This document shows positions 22,755 through 34,974 of a stretch of 64,000 nt of DNA, one piece after another. Source of the DNA: Panaeolus papilionaceus. Its lineage: Eukaryota > Basidiomycota > Agaricomycetes > Agaricales. The notes under the pieces were generated by a model that worked only from the letters and a program-made list of their open reading frames with translations, did no database searches and had not been told where the DNA came from. Positions within the stretch are counted from its first letter, which is position 1. Every line of letters begins with the position of its first letter. Where the stretch lies: NCBI GenBank assembly GCA_015501605.1, contig JADNRZ010000020.1, forward strand, positions 806,001 to 870,000, in the 5' to 3' direction. The position numbers and the translations under genes are program-made.

Positions 22755-24498
22755 CTATTATTTAAGTCCTACTAGAGCGTCATTGATAATAGGTGTTGTA
22801 GTATGAAGAAGGTAAAGAGCAAGACAAGAGAATTGTCGCAAGGCAACGTCGGGTACTTAGTTTGTGTGTAGGTCCAACTTAGGGTAACATGTAATGAGAC
22901 GTCACAGTGTGACTGCATATGTTTCAGGGTCGAGGATTGGCTCAGGCGTGCATGCATCAGTGATGCATCAATTGGTTTTGCTGGTATTTTATCGCGACAT
23001 GTTTCCCCGCCCAAGACTTTCGATAAGCATCCTTCAAAGGCGAGCTCATTAAACCCAATCTGTTAGTCCTATTCTTGCCGGTCTACTTGGACTTGCTAAC
23101 GAATCGAGCTGGAGCACTTGAACATTGTAATTGTACAGTGGAGAAGGCGACAGCAAACTTCGAAGTAAGAGGCACTAATGACTCATTGGCCACCTCGAAG
23201 ACTCAATGACGGGCTCATGACACAACCATTGACATAAACAATCTTACTCGAACCTGTCAAAAATAAAATAAAATAGTTCCGGGAACCGCACCGCAGCATG
23301 GGGTCGGCGCTAGAATGTATACGAAACTCGACCCTACTCAGACCCTACTTATGAACATAGCCATTACCATAATGAATCTCAGGAGCCTCATGCTCCGGTA
23401 CCTATGCTTTCTATCCCTTGATGTGAGCAAACCGAGACGACGGAGGTCCACGCCCCAAGTCCCGCTCAGGGCTTACTGCGGGACACCAACAAAGTCCCGA
23501 CTCCCGCCCCAATCCCCATCCCCATCATCGGTATTCAATGTACTTCCCTCCTTGTTCGTGTAACATTCCATCCGTCAGAGCCTCAAAGAAGACCCGCTCA
23601 CCACTTGCCACGAAAATTGCGTGGCTATCCATTGAATGAATACACTTGTGTCCCGAGTAGGATTTGAGCTGAGTTCGAAACAGCGCCAATGTCGGGTTGG
23701 GGACCGGTGAATTGGGAAGAGCTGGCGTCGGGAGCTTTTTCGAATCTATAGCCATGGACCGGGGACCGGTGGACTTTCAGTGCCACTTTGATTTGTTGGA
23801 ACATTGAGGAAAATAATGGAATTTCGTTGGCCACTTGTTTGAGCTCGTATGATATCAGTCAAGCTCATCAGCTCTCTACCTGCCTCTCTGCCTGCACAGC
23901 CATTGTGAAACCAAATGGCAAAGTTTGGTGCACCATTGGTCGACCAACAGTCGACCAACCAAAGGCACTGCTCAAAGGGGCTCCGCCCGCGCCCCAAACC
24001 CATCAGCGCCAGAGCCAGCTCAACCACCGCACAAAAATCACCAAAACTACCGTTTCATGCGGGCTCCCTGCATCCCTGAATGATAGACACAAATTTAAGT
24101 GTGTGCAGGGTGCGACTCTCCAAAGACTCCATCTCCCTTTGTCCGCGGTCCCCTTGGTGCTCCTGTCTGCCGGATAATTTATAAGGTTCAACAGACCTAC
24201 GGACCCTTTCAATGGTCGGTGCAGTGAAGTTGGCGTCAACGCGCCAACGGGGCATTCTGAGAATCCAACAATACAACTATTTGTAAGGTCAATCAATTCA
24301 TTAGGCAAAAAAGGAAACATGAACCTGAAGGATTATGCGCGCGAAGCTGGGGAGAGGATGTGTTGGTAGGTCGACCGACCTCGCCTCTCAGTCAGTGAGA
24401 TGATGAGCTACACTATATAGCGCTAGGATTCCATCTCAATTAGTCCTCTAACTTCACTAAAAATCATCATCACGAAGATCCACTGCCTCCTTTGATTA
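22755..24498. other. Intergenic, 1.7 kb, no supported gene
   Basis: Open frames on both strands (for example 23525-24320) are mutual shadows without family similarity. Small direct repeats of GGGACCGGTG occur near 23700 and 23765, and GTCGACCAAC-like words near 23940-23960. Confidence 0.4.
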
Positions 24499-24861
24499 AT
24501 GAGTCTTTCAAGTTTCAAAGCATTGTTGCACAGCGAGGCTATTATGTACGAACTTACTACGCACCAATCAACACTGAAGAATCAAGGTAAGGCGCGTTGA
24601 CGACGCGCGTAAACGCCGATTCCAAACACCCGACTTCCCGCTCCCGAGGTGCCCTGCTGTGAGCCTGTAACCCTCAGTTTCAACTTCATCTTTTCGTGAA
24701 AAAAAATTGACAGTCTGACTCTCATAGAGAAGGAGACAAGAAGCAGAAGCACAGCGACAGTGTCACTTATTATTCTGACGCAGACGCGAATGCGACGCTA
24801 TGCGATTCCTTCCTCCGTCAATCCAATTACAATACCATATCATGTTAACATTGTCAAGTGA
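24499..24861 (+). CDS. Possible small two-exon gene
   Basis: ATG 24499 follows a TATATAG box at about 24414 and opens MSLSSFKALLHSEAIMYELT before a GTAAGG donor near 24587. Joining to an AG near 24728 gives a short basic tail ending TGA at about 24861, for roughly 70 aa. No family is recognised and the splice choice is one of several, so this is tentative. Confidence 0.22.
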
Positions 24862-25926
24862 ACTTGCTTAGACGGAAGCATAATTAATTCATATCAATCA
24901 ATATTGCACTGACGCGCATATACTCAGCCAGGAACCACCGCGAAGGGTCTTAATCATTGAATCAAATCGAAATCGAAGCCTGTCGATAAGAGGTACATAG
25001 GTGAGAAGCTGGGCAGGGGAGAACCGTAATACACATTCAAACTTGAATAAACGAGAGTAGACAAGAATCATAAGCAACAGAAGCAATACGAAGCATAAGA
25101 TAGAGGATAGAGGAAGTAACATAAAATGAACATGCGAGCGGAGCGTTTACAGAGACTATAAGAAGAGAGGTGGAACTTGACTACTTGGTTACTTATAAAG
25201 CGAGAGGGACAGGAAAGACGAGACAAGGTGATCACAGGATGAAGGATCGAATAAGCTAGCTAGATATGTACGCGCAAACGGGCAAGGGGTACTAATGGCA
25301 AACGTGAAAAGGAGTACAGCGAAAAGTCGATGCAAATACAAAGAAAATAACTTGTACGAGAGAGAAAGGGGGAGGAAAGGAGGAGAAATATACTAATCAA
25401 GAAATACTTTTATCTGCCCAAGAGCGAAGTAGTGATAACGACAGCGTCGATGATGATTCGATTCGTCGGCGAGTGGAAATTTAAATATTGGTAGGTGGTG
25501 GAAGTGAGGGACGGTGGAGACGAAATGTACTCGCGGCGGGACGGGACGTTGACTGTGGGATCAATGAGACGGGGAGAGGGAAGACTTGGAAGACTTTGGC
25601 GGGAAGAGGAACGAAGTGAAAAATGCGAGTAAAGAGAAAAAAAGGAGCTTAGAATAAGAAGTGAAAATTGAAATTAAGAAGGTATGAGAAAGACTGGAAT
25701 TTAAAATAGATAAAATAGAAAAGAATAAACATACACACAACTCGAACAATGCTTTTAAGTACGCTAAGGTTGTAAGGTAAGTAACAAAGTAAATAGTAAG
25801 TACAACACATACACTTTTCTTTCTTCTTTGTACACTACACATCAAAACTACAAACTCCGGATAACAAACTGGATGAATGAATGAAAATAAAGAAAAAGAA
25901 AAATGTAACACATCGACAAAGTGGAA
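24862..25926. other. Long 3' flank of the zinc-finger gene
   Basis: Purine-rich on the + strand (AG-rich around 25140-25720). No coding frame with family similarity was found; it probably contains the 3' UTR of the minus-strand zinc-finger gene. Confidence 0.4.
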
Positions 25927-28486
25927 TCAAGCAACCTCCACCATCTGCCCTCCACTCCCACCACTGTCAAGTCCAATCGAAAGCGGTTCATTAGAAAGCG
26001 CAGACAATGATCGTGGTGCCGAGGCGATCGCACTGGCGCTAAATATATGCGCTTGCGTCAAGGGAGCTGACAGATCCAAGGACGAAGGCGGAGACGTAGA
26101 AGAGGGTGCGGGTGAGGGCGACGACGGCCGCGAAGCCGAAGCTGAAGGATACAGAGACGACTCAGAAGGTGTCGAATACTGCACCTCCTCCTCTTCGCCT
26201 TCAGTTGTGAGCCCTGCAGCGGCCGTTGACGTCGATCCTGAACCTGAACCCTCTTCCTCCCCATCCTCCTCTGGTCCCTCGAGCTTACACGTCCCCTTTT
26301 CGAGATGATATTTAAGACCGTTGGGGTTGAGATACGACTTGGTGCATCGAGGTGTCTGTGCAATATTACGATGTTAGTATTTGGGTCATAGAAATAAAAC
26401 AATGAAGGACGGGAAAAAGAAGCACGGAGAGGATCACTCACAGGACACTTAAACATCTTCTCCCTCTTCCTTCCCCCCAGCGCCGCAGAGCGCGACTTCA
26501 CACGCGGCTTCATCGGGCCCGTCCCACCCGAACTCGTCCCACTACCACTCGAACCCTCCTTCGTCAACTCCATTGACATCGACGATGACGACGACCTCGC
26601 CTGAGCACCAAGACTCGAAACAACGGAACACGACCAAGACGCAATTGCAGCAGTGTCGTTATCTCGGGGCGTCGTCAAACTCATCGGTGTGGGTGTCGGC
26701 GCTATTTGATTCTGATCCCGCGGCTTCAAAAGCAATTCGTCTTCATCTTCTTCTCCATCTTCGACAGCTGTAGTCGACGCTTTCAATGCCGTCGTAGAGG
26801 TGGACACCGATGGTGATGAAGAACCTGAAGTCGAAGCAGTAGACAAAACACACCCCACGACTCTCGGACTCGACCTCGACGCCGTCCTCACTCCCTTCAT
26901 GTTCGCATTCCTCTTCACCTCCACGCTCTCCTTTACAATTCCACCTTTCGATTTCGACTTCAACGGTCCTACCAATCCTCCTCTCATCTTTCCTTTCCCC
27001 GGGCCTTTCATCTTCCCAATCGCACTCGCACTCGCACTCCCGCGCCCTGGTCCACCCTTCACATTCATCTTCTGAATCCTCTGTTTCACCCTCCTCTCCG
27101 CCCTCCCCATCCCGCTCATCTCAAATGCCGCTCCTCCCCTGCTCATTCTCCTACCCTCCTCACCCTCCACTTCCATCTCCATCTCAGCATCCGACGAACA
27201 ACAGCTACTCGAAAACGACAATTCAGGGGGTGGCGACATCGACGACTCGGGCGACACCACTGCGCTCTTTGTCCTCTTCATCGCCTCCGTATCCTCGTCT
27301 TCATCATCCGAATCAGAGTCGGACACACTCCGCATATCCACATCCCCCTTTTCATCCGAGTCGACGTCAATCTCAATATCCGAGCTTCCCTCGCTGATAA
27401 TACCATACGCCCCTCTGCCTTCTCTATATACGTCCCAGCCTGCCATGCCCATGCCCATCTCCCCATCGATACCCATTCCCAAATCCTCATCTCCCCACGC
27501 GTCACCATACCTCACGCCCCGCTCATCGAATGGGTGAAACAGGTCATACGACTCTTTATATACCATAGGGAGAGGCGGGGCGTCCTGGGGCGTCGTAGGT
27601 GTCGATGGGCCTGACGAACACGAGGCCGGGGATGGGGTAGGGTTTGATGTGGAGAAAGGAGGCGAGGCGAATAGAGGGGAGGAGGTAGCGGAGGATGAGC
27701 AAGGCAAGCGCGACGAGGCGCTTTCGTATACCGGTCCGCAAGGGAACGGGAATGCGGTGTCCCATGCGTAGCCTAATGGCAGGCTTGGTGTGAATGGAGT
27801 GTAAACCGGGGAGATGAGGTTCGCGTGTTTAGTGACATTGGCGTGTCGGATTGGGAGGTGCGAAGAGGAAGGATAGTGAGAATGTAATTGAGATGGGGTG
27901 GCAGCGGGAGCATTGGGGATCGTCAGAGGGTTGAGAGACGGTTTCGAAGATGAGGACGACGAGGGTGCGTTGCATGGTGAGACGGTGGAGACGGTCGGGA
28001 TGGGCGCGGATGGGCCTACGTGTGTCTTTTCATGGTGTTCGAGAAAGACGTGAAAGTCAGGGTGTTGGACGTTGCAACAGATGAAATTCGTGCACTGGTG
28101 TCACAGTTCCGTTAATTAGGTTCGGTGTGATTAATTAGAGAAGAGGGAGTGGCTTACGATAGTTCGTTCTAAACCTGTTATGTGAGCTCTGTCTTGAGAG
28201 AGCCTGAGTACAGAGTGCGTCTCAGAGGGGTCTTCTGGGATGACGATTAGAGGCGCCGTGGTATTATTCGAAGCATTTTGGGTGTTCTGGGTAGGATGTC
28301 TGAGGAGGCGGCGGCGTGTGTGTGGCAAAGGCACAATGAAGGGTATTCGTCGAATGGATCAAGAAAGAAAATGTCAAGAGTCTTGTGAGTGAGGAGAAGA
28401 GGATCAAAGTGAGACTGAGTGACATACGTTGTGGGACATGAGGGTGAGACAGATAGTGATGATGATGATGATGATGATGCGAGCAT
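25927..28486 (-). CDS. Sfp1-like C2H2 zinc-finger transcriptional regulator
   Basis: Minus-strand gene. A first exon near 28486 (MLASSSSSSSLSVSPSCPTT) and a second (…DPSETHSVLRLSQDRAHITG) lead to a split zinc finger NFICCNVQHPDFHVFLEHHE then KTHV, immediately after a GTAAGC...CACCAG intron at about 28160-28098. A long Ser/Pro/acidic region follows in the largest exon (27707 and upstream to 26450). After an intron at about 26447-26354 comes a second finger, KCPTPRCTKSYLNPNGLKYH then LEKGTC, spacing C-x4-C-x12-H-x5-C, and a Ser-rich tail to TGA at 25927. The separated N- and C-terminal fingers with long disordered linker match the Sfp1 group, which in yeast controls ribosome-biogenesis genes. 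The first two exon limits are uncertain. The intergenic space on both sides is unusually long for this window. Confidence 0.75.
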
Positions 28487-30217
28487 ACTGGGTGTTGTTA
28501 ATTGATGTCACTATGTAATTAATGTGATCAAGTGAAATGAAATGAAATAAACGCCTGTATGTAGTTCGTCAAAGCGCACAACGAGCAGAGTAGTTGTGAT
28601 GATGATAATTAGGAGGTGAGGTAGGTAGGAATGAAAGAGATAAAATGGTGAGGGTTGAGGGTGTTTTAGAAATAAAAGCGCGGTAACTACGACCCGAACC
28701 TGCATGAATCTCCACGCGCCGAATCTAATTTATTTACCTCTTTTTTTACAAATTTCAAAACAACAAACATGGTCCAGAGAAAAAAAATTGAATAGCAAGG
28801 GATAAGATCTCGGTGCGCGATCTGTGGACCTCTCCATATTACTGCAGCCGCGTCCGAATCCGACTCCGAGGTGCGTCTTCCGAGCTCGTAAGTATGCAAC
28901 AGGGATCCACATTCCCTTTTTTTCCCAGTTCCGTTTTCTTTCGTTTCTTCTCTAAATCTTTCTTTCACTCTCACTGTCATTTCCGTTAAAACACTTCACG
29001 CCAAATCAACTTGAGACATGACAGGAGAGTTTATTCGATATGTGACCTCCGCAGATCGAAGCAGGGAATAAAGTTCAAGAAATGCAATCGCAACTGTTAC
29101 CGCAGGGCTGATCATGCAACACTTTTTGATTTGATGAGACCACGGAAGCGTCATGAATACTTTCCCCATCAAACGCTAAATTAGTGGGACCTCAGGGCCC
29201 TTCAGACGTCGTGAGAGACCACCTCTTGACCCTGCGCTAACCCAACAAGCGCCATCATGTCGGTCAACACTCCATTGGGCAAGGCGTGGAGAGGACTTTG
29301 TCTCGTTCTTCTAGCATTTGGGATTGAAGCTACACGACGCTGATAGTGAGTCATGAAGATAATCCTTCTTCTTATGTGCTGAGAAACCATGCATGCGTCT
29401 CCCCAACGCTCGCTTCAACGTTCAGCTTCAGAACCCTCGAGTGGGTCCCACATCAAAGATAGACCATCGAGACCTCATCTAGACCCCCGACGTCCCGCCC
29501 CGTCGTTCCTGGGACAGTGGGACTTGGGGCAAACAAGGAAGGGACATTTCCATTTCTGGCTATCCGGTAGACGTGTCGGGGCGGCGCCACACTGCATACG
29601 ATGATAAACAAACAACCACCAAACCCTGGCTCTCTATGGTTGTCATCGTGCATCCTGCGACTGGTTACTGAACCTTCCTCTCCCTTCCCCGCCTCCATTT
29701 GTGCTGTATTGATTGTCGTTGTGGGGTGAGTATCAAGCTCTTCGTGTCGACGTCGAATACTTGTATCAACCCCACTGTCGTCAGCACCACCGCTGAATTC
29801 CTTACACCCCACCCGACGACCCCCGCACGGCGCATAACATTCCATCCAACCCAACCTCCGTTCTACTCAGCATACCACAGTTTCCATACCCCAGCTAAAT
29901 GCAACACCCCAAATGTCCGTATTTCCGAATCCATTTCGCGCCTCGTTATCCCCGACTCTCACAACTGTGAATTGATTGTCAGCGCCGAATGAAAGGTCCC
30001 CGCCAATCCTCTCTCTCCATATATCACAATTCAATCTTTTCATCTTGATTTGCGCTGCCACTCCGATGGTCCACGGTCCACGCCTTCATCCCTTCATCCC
30101 CGACTCAATGTACTGTATAGTTTAACCTAACCTAAAGCATTCTGCGCAGCCTTTCCAGTGTCCACAAGTCTAAACGACACAATCCCCGAGACGCCGACGA
30201 TGCTCTTTCGTTCTTCC

Positions 30218-30250
30218 GCGACGCCACGAGAAAAGAGGCTGACGATCGTG
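30218..30250. repeat. Direct repeat, copy 1
   Basis: CGCCACGAGAAAAGAGGCTG then ACGATCGTGCT; a similar block (CGCCACGAGATGATGAGGCTG-like, then ATGATCGTGCT) recurs at about 30809-30842. Confidence 0.5.
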
Positions 30251-30702
30251 CTCGCAGCTTGACATGACATGACAGACCTCTCCTGCCGTTATGGCTGTAG
30301 CTATTTCTTGCGTCATGCTGTCCCTCGTTATGTTATGCCGTCCTTAGGTTATGTTACCCTCACCCCAGATCCTTTGCGCTCCCGCGAACTAGAACGTTCT
30401 ATCCCTCTCTGGCTCTGACTTTGATTCTGTCCTGAATTTTCACTGATCCTGCTCTGCCTTTGTTTCTTGTTCTGGTCTCGTCACTGGTCCTCGATCTCAT
30501 CCTCTCCACTCGTGTCTCGCTTCTGAATCTGAACCGTGAAACCTAGACCACTCCCAATCCTCGAATCTCGCAAGACCTTGCTTGTGTATCCATCTACTGG
30601 CTATGACATTTACCTATCCGGGCGATAACACATGCTCCAAAGCATTTCTGACACCCTCACCCCACCGCATCTCTTCTTTCTGAGCGTAAAGTTAACTCAC
30701 GT

Positions 30703-30800
30703 TCGGCTTAACATTTAAGTGTTACACTTTTCCATCGAGTTGGACATTTAGGTGTTATGCTTTTCTGTTGCGTTGGCCGGTTAGATGTTATGCTTTTCTG
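30703..30800. repeat. Three imperfect 33 bp tandem repeats
   Basis: Units share ACATTTA(A/G)GTGTTA(C/T)(A/G)CTTTTC, with the third unit diverged (GGTTAGATGTTATGCTTTTC). Confidence 0.6.
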
Positions 30801-31082
30801 AACAGCTAAACGCCACGAGATGATGAGGCTGATGATCGTGCTGTGACGTTATGCCTGCGATGCTGGGCTATTCTATTCATACGTTTTCCAGTTATGTATT
30901 TGCATTATCATCTTTTGTTGCGTAGGTATCGTGTGGGTTTGGTTCTGATGGACCCTGGTGCTGGATGACTAGATGGCTAAATACAGGTATAACATGAAAG
31001 TATGTTGGGATATGGACGCGGAGATGAATGTGGTGCAAGAGGAGAGCTATTACAGGAAAGCATTGAATGTAGTGTCAGACTA

Positions 31083-32029
31083 GACCGGTGACCGTCCCTC
31101 TGTGAGGGACCCTCGACAGAGGGACCGGTACAACTGAGTTTAAAAATGGGGGGTAGCTCTTATGATCGATGGAAAATGTAAAAGAATGGCCCAATTTGGG
31201 GGGGTAGGATATAAAGGGTAGATACCATCAATAACGAACATTTCCTTGTGTTAAAAATAGACATGGCTTCGAGGTTCACGAAGTCTAACGTCGAGAATCA
31301 GTGCTCTCGAGGTCAAGTTGTTCCTTTACCACCACCTCGTACCATTCAAAATACCCAAGAAGTTATTTGACAACAATATATTCCCGTTGAACTCAGCATT
31401 GGGCATTTCTCAGCTCAGTCGGCGTCTAGCAGGAGCACATCTGCTGCTCCAGGCAGCTGTGCTACTTCGATAATGTGCCGTGCCTCTGTAGACACAAACC
31501 CATCGCCTCAAAAGCATCTCGTCAGTACAGCTATCACCAACGACGTCCAATATCCTACCTTTTCCCTTGACTGACCCTTGAGTGCATCGGAAACGCCCCA
31601 GTGTGTAGTGTGCTATTCTCGACTGCCAGTGGTCCTCCGAATGTTCGTTCAACCCTCCCCTCAGCTCTCACTGCTCAGACTAGTTCACTCAGTGACAATT
31701 TCACTTTATTCACTTTTGCGTGATGTTCAGAGAACTACGACTCACGAGCATCTGCTACAGTCCTCAAACTCCTTCAGAGATGCTAATTCTCGACGTCGTC
31801 AGTTATCGTTAAATCTATTTTTATCTACAAAAAATTACAAGTTTTGATGGTATCTACTTTATATATCCTACCCCCCCAAATCCGGATGTTCTTTTACTCT
31901 TTCTACGACTGATGGCGATCATAAGAGCTACCCCCCATTTTTAAACTCAGTTGTACCGGTCCCTCTGTCGAGGGTCCCTCACAGAGGGACGGTCACCGAG
32001 GGTCCCTCACAGAGGGACGGTCACCGGTC
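31083..32029. mobile_element. TA-flanked inverted-repeat element (MITE-like), 947 bp
   Basis: Flanked by TA at 31081-31082 and 32030-32031. The ends are long inverted repeats: both begin GACCGGTGACCGTCCCTCTG and continue through ACTGAGTTTAAAAATGGGGG and GGGGGGGTAGGATATA for about 150 bp, with looser similarity (TAAAAATAGA, CGTCGAGAAT) to about 270 bp. The right arm carries one extra 28 bp tandem copy of the terminal unit. The interior has no transposase frame. TA duplication and long terminal repeats suggest a Tc1/mariner-mobilised element; that class assignment is inference. Confidence 0.85.
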
Positions 32030-32169
32030 TAATCAAGAGATGGAAGAGTCTGGACAGGATGGTCATGACGTCATGCGGTTTTCTAATGACGCCAAGTCTA
32101 GTACCAGAGCCAAGCCCATCATATCACCTCCCTTTGACAGCTTTTCAGAGATCATTCCGCAGTCGCTTT

Positions 32170-33060
32170 TCACTCGCCGTTGTCTTTACTGCGTAGGTTA
32201 TATTGGCTGGATACGAAGTCCAGAACCCCAATTTCGAGGAAATGGACATCTGGGTCGTCGCAAGTTTGCCATTTGAAGATTTTCAGGTCCTTGGAACGTA
32301 GGACGTTTAGAACTTTAGGAATGGCCTCGGTCGGGGGAACGGTAGAGTGCCAGCGATCATCAATGTACAAGGTGGAGCTTCTGAGGTTCGTCATTTTTTC
32401 TAGGCCAGAGATGATACTCGTCCACAAGGGCACTGATATTGGAGGATAACGCTTGTCTTCTTCCTCGTCTAAATCCAGGTCGGATAGCACATCCCCAAAG
32501 CTGGGTTCCATTGCCAGAAGGTAGCATTAAACACAAGATGCGAGTCTCTCGTTTTTGTTGACAGTTTCTAGAAAGCCGATGTTGCTTTTGTTTGTGGCGA
32601 ATTTTGATCTGCTTCGGTAGCGCAGTAACGAACGCGACAGGAACAGGAGCTTGTGATGGGAAAAAATTCTAAGAATAACGTCGTTTGGAAAGGTGGGCAG
32701 TCGTGTTTTTCCATTGATCTCTGGTTTGTTGCCGTGGCTGCAACAGGTCTCTTTGCGGTTTTTGGAGGCATCTTTTATTGCGTTGGATATGGCTCGAAAA
32801 ACGTCGATAAATTTGATCTTGATAAGTTGATATGTACTTACTGCTGAGGCCTTGCTATAGTAGGAGAGAATTGAGCACGCCAGCCAGGCCAAGATGGTGA
32901 ACACGTCGCGTCCTGTCGCGTCGCGTACGCGTTCAATGAACGCGAACCAATGGAGAAAATCCACGGAATATTCCGGCGGAGTGCAAATGTATTTAAACAA
33001 CGCTTGATGGTGCAGTTGTGATGCCACCGACGCTTGTCTCTTGTGTGTATTTACCACCAA
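32170..33060 (-). pseudogene. F-box-type pseudogene
   Basis: Minus-strand relic. One frame contains an F-box-like LPTFPNDVILRIFSHHKLLF followed by NKNERLASCV and a stop. The downstream frame (32511-32170) has LWTSIISGLEKMTNLRSSTL and WKS/IFKWQTCDDPDVHF, matching in order the region after the F-box in the intact genes at 39726 and 42457 (LFLHTIINNQRLASYIHRF; GMTNLKELIIDMEW). The frames are out of register, the middle is shortened and the C-terminal half is missing. It lies 140 bp from the TA-flanked element. Confidence 0.6.
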
Positions 33061-33391
33061 GTCGACAGACTTCGATAACGGCAGTAGTCTAACTTGGATT
33101 ACATTCTAGTTAAGATTTCAAAACATTTTCTGGGACAGCTGTCTGAGTATCACTTGACCAACTAAGGCGGACTCCGCACTCCACGGGTCAGTCATATTCG
33201 GTAGGCGGTGTTCATGAATCATGACTCAACTGATCTTTCGCGTTTTATGTCTCTTGGTAAGCCGGAGGATAAAATAAGATATACTGACTACTTCCCTTGG
33301 CCGTTTTTACCCCGCTCGATGTGAGGCTCCTCAATAGTGTCTGCATCTTGGTCTCTTACTACGATCTCGTCTTGCTGTTGGCTTCAGGATC
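33061..33391. other. Intergenic / promoter of the one-TM protein gene
   Basis: No gene recognised. It could contain an upstream signal-peptide exon of the following gene, but no ATG-initiated exon with an in-frame junction was found. Confidence 0.35.
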
Positions 33392-34974
33392 TTGCTACCA
33401 ATGCCCTCTCCTAGGCTTGTTTTTCTGGACAATACTGCTTCTGATATTCAATACGGACCGTCATGGACACAACAGACGTCAACAAGCTCAGCTGTGCATC
33501 TTGGAACTCTGCAAACCACTAACACGAATACCTCGTTTACCTTCAAGTTCTCAGGTGAGATCTTTCGTCATATCGGTGATCTCCATATCCTCAGATGTCG
33601 CCTCTATGCTGTAGGGACAGCAATAAACGCGGTTGGAAGCATCCATATCAAGAAAGTGAATGGTGTGCAGGATCCTCGTTGGGAGTGCTTTGTAGATCAG
33701 AAACCTGTCAAAAACGGCGCCGTAGGAGATGGCTTTATCGAAGATGCATGGTTACTCTGCTCTGCCCATGATTTGTCTGACACGGATCATACGTTTACAC
33801 TTAACACCATTTCGCAAGGGTCTAACTTCTATTTTGACTCGCTATCCTATCAGCCGTCGTCGAATGTGGACATTTCTGAGAAGGTGGTTAGGATTAACAA
33901 TGATGATGAAGCCGTCAAGTATACTGGTAAATTCGGTGTGCTTGGTGATTTTGCGAATATGACAAGCGAGTCAGGCGCAAGTGTATCAGTGGATTTCATT
34001 GGTGAGACAACCTTTACTCCGCTTGTGATGAGCTTGTCTAATGACTATGATTTTCAGGAAAATCGTTATCGTGGTATGGCTTTATACCCAAGGAGCTTCC
34101 CCATGAGCCCACAACGGCGACTTACAACATTGATGGAGGCTCGCCTCACATGTTTCGTCTCGGTGGTTTACCCGACGCGAAATCTTCCAGCCGTAGAAAC
34201 CAGGTGTTCTTCACCACACCTGATCTACAACCAGGACCTCATACCATCGTTGTGACGCATGAAGGAAACACGAGTACGACTCCCCTCGTCTTGGATTATC
34301 TACTAGTCGCAAATGCCACTGTTCCAACAAATGGTGTAGCACACAAACGTGTCCCTGTTGGTCCCATCGTCGGCGGTGTAATTGGGGGTTTGGTGCTTAT
34401 TGGTCTTTTGTGCTATATCGTATACTTCTACACTCGTCGAAAGGAACTTGCGAAACGCTGGCGGAGACAAACTATGCGCGGCGTAGATGCTTCATTCCGT
34501 GACCCCGAGATTGACACCCCCTATGTGCCCCCCTCTAAATCCAGTAGGCGCTTTGCTTTACGACCTAACCACTCACCTTCCAACTCCGATGCGAGTGTCA
34601 CAGCCCCTCTCTTCACCTCTTTACCATCTGACGCGGACGACTCTCCCGAACCCTCGGCCTCGGTGGCTGCGTATACTTCTCATCAAAACCAGCTATTTTT
34701 GACAATTCCCGAGTCGGCTGGAACGGTTGACCAATTTAACTTGCCCAGTCCAACGCCGATCACGAGAGATTACGAGCATGCGCGGACAATGCTGGCGTTG
34801 CAGGGATCGGCTGGAGGCGCGTTGCAAGAGGTACCTGGAGCTTCGACGCCGCGGCTTGTGCATCAGTATAATCATCATGTGGATAGTGGATACCGTTTCA
34901 CGATGCGACCTGATGAGAGTTTGGAGGCTTCGCTGGTGCAGGTTGCTGATGTCCCACCTGGACAGAATAAGTAG
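33392..34974 (+). CDS. Single-pass membrane protein with beta-sandwich ectodomain
   Basis: Three exons, 33392-33554, 33615-34001 and 34058-34974, with introns of 60 and 56 bp; phases agree and give 488 aa. The first part is a beta-rich ectodomain opening LVFLDNTASDIQYGPSWTQQ and containing FSGTAINAVGSIHIKKVNG. A second similar module follows, with SWYGFIPKELPHEPTTATYN and PGPHTIVVTHEGNTSTTPLV. A TM helix (VGGVIGGLVLIGLLCYIVYF, about residue 260) and an RR-rich stop-transfer (TRRKELAKRWRRQ) lead to a disordered Ser/Pro cytosolic tail. This layout is very common in Agaricomycetes and remains without known function. The signal peptide is weak at the chosen ATG, so the true start may lie upstream. 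Confidence 0.75.

Larger units (their letters stand above)
28487..31082. other. Long intergenic region upstream of the zinc-finger gene
   Basis: 2.6 kb without a supported gene. It includes a (ATC/GAT)n-type stretch at 28458-28480 at its edge, C-rich stretches around 29760-30110 and direct repeats near 30220 and 30810. It could hold a long 5' leader and promoter. Confidence 0.4.

Noticed and set aside
23525..24320. Overlapping frames on both strands as a gene
   Set aside because: No consistent splice model, no signal peptide or motif, and frames mirror each other.
26573..27397. Plus-strand frames opposite the zinc-finger gene
   Set aside because: Shadows of low-complexity Ser/Pro/acidic coding sequence on the other strand.
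28687..30061. Several short frames upstream of the zinc-finger gene
   Set aside because: No supported exon chain; more likely leader or intergenic sequence.
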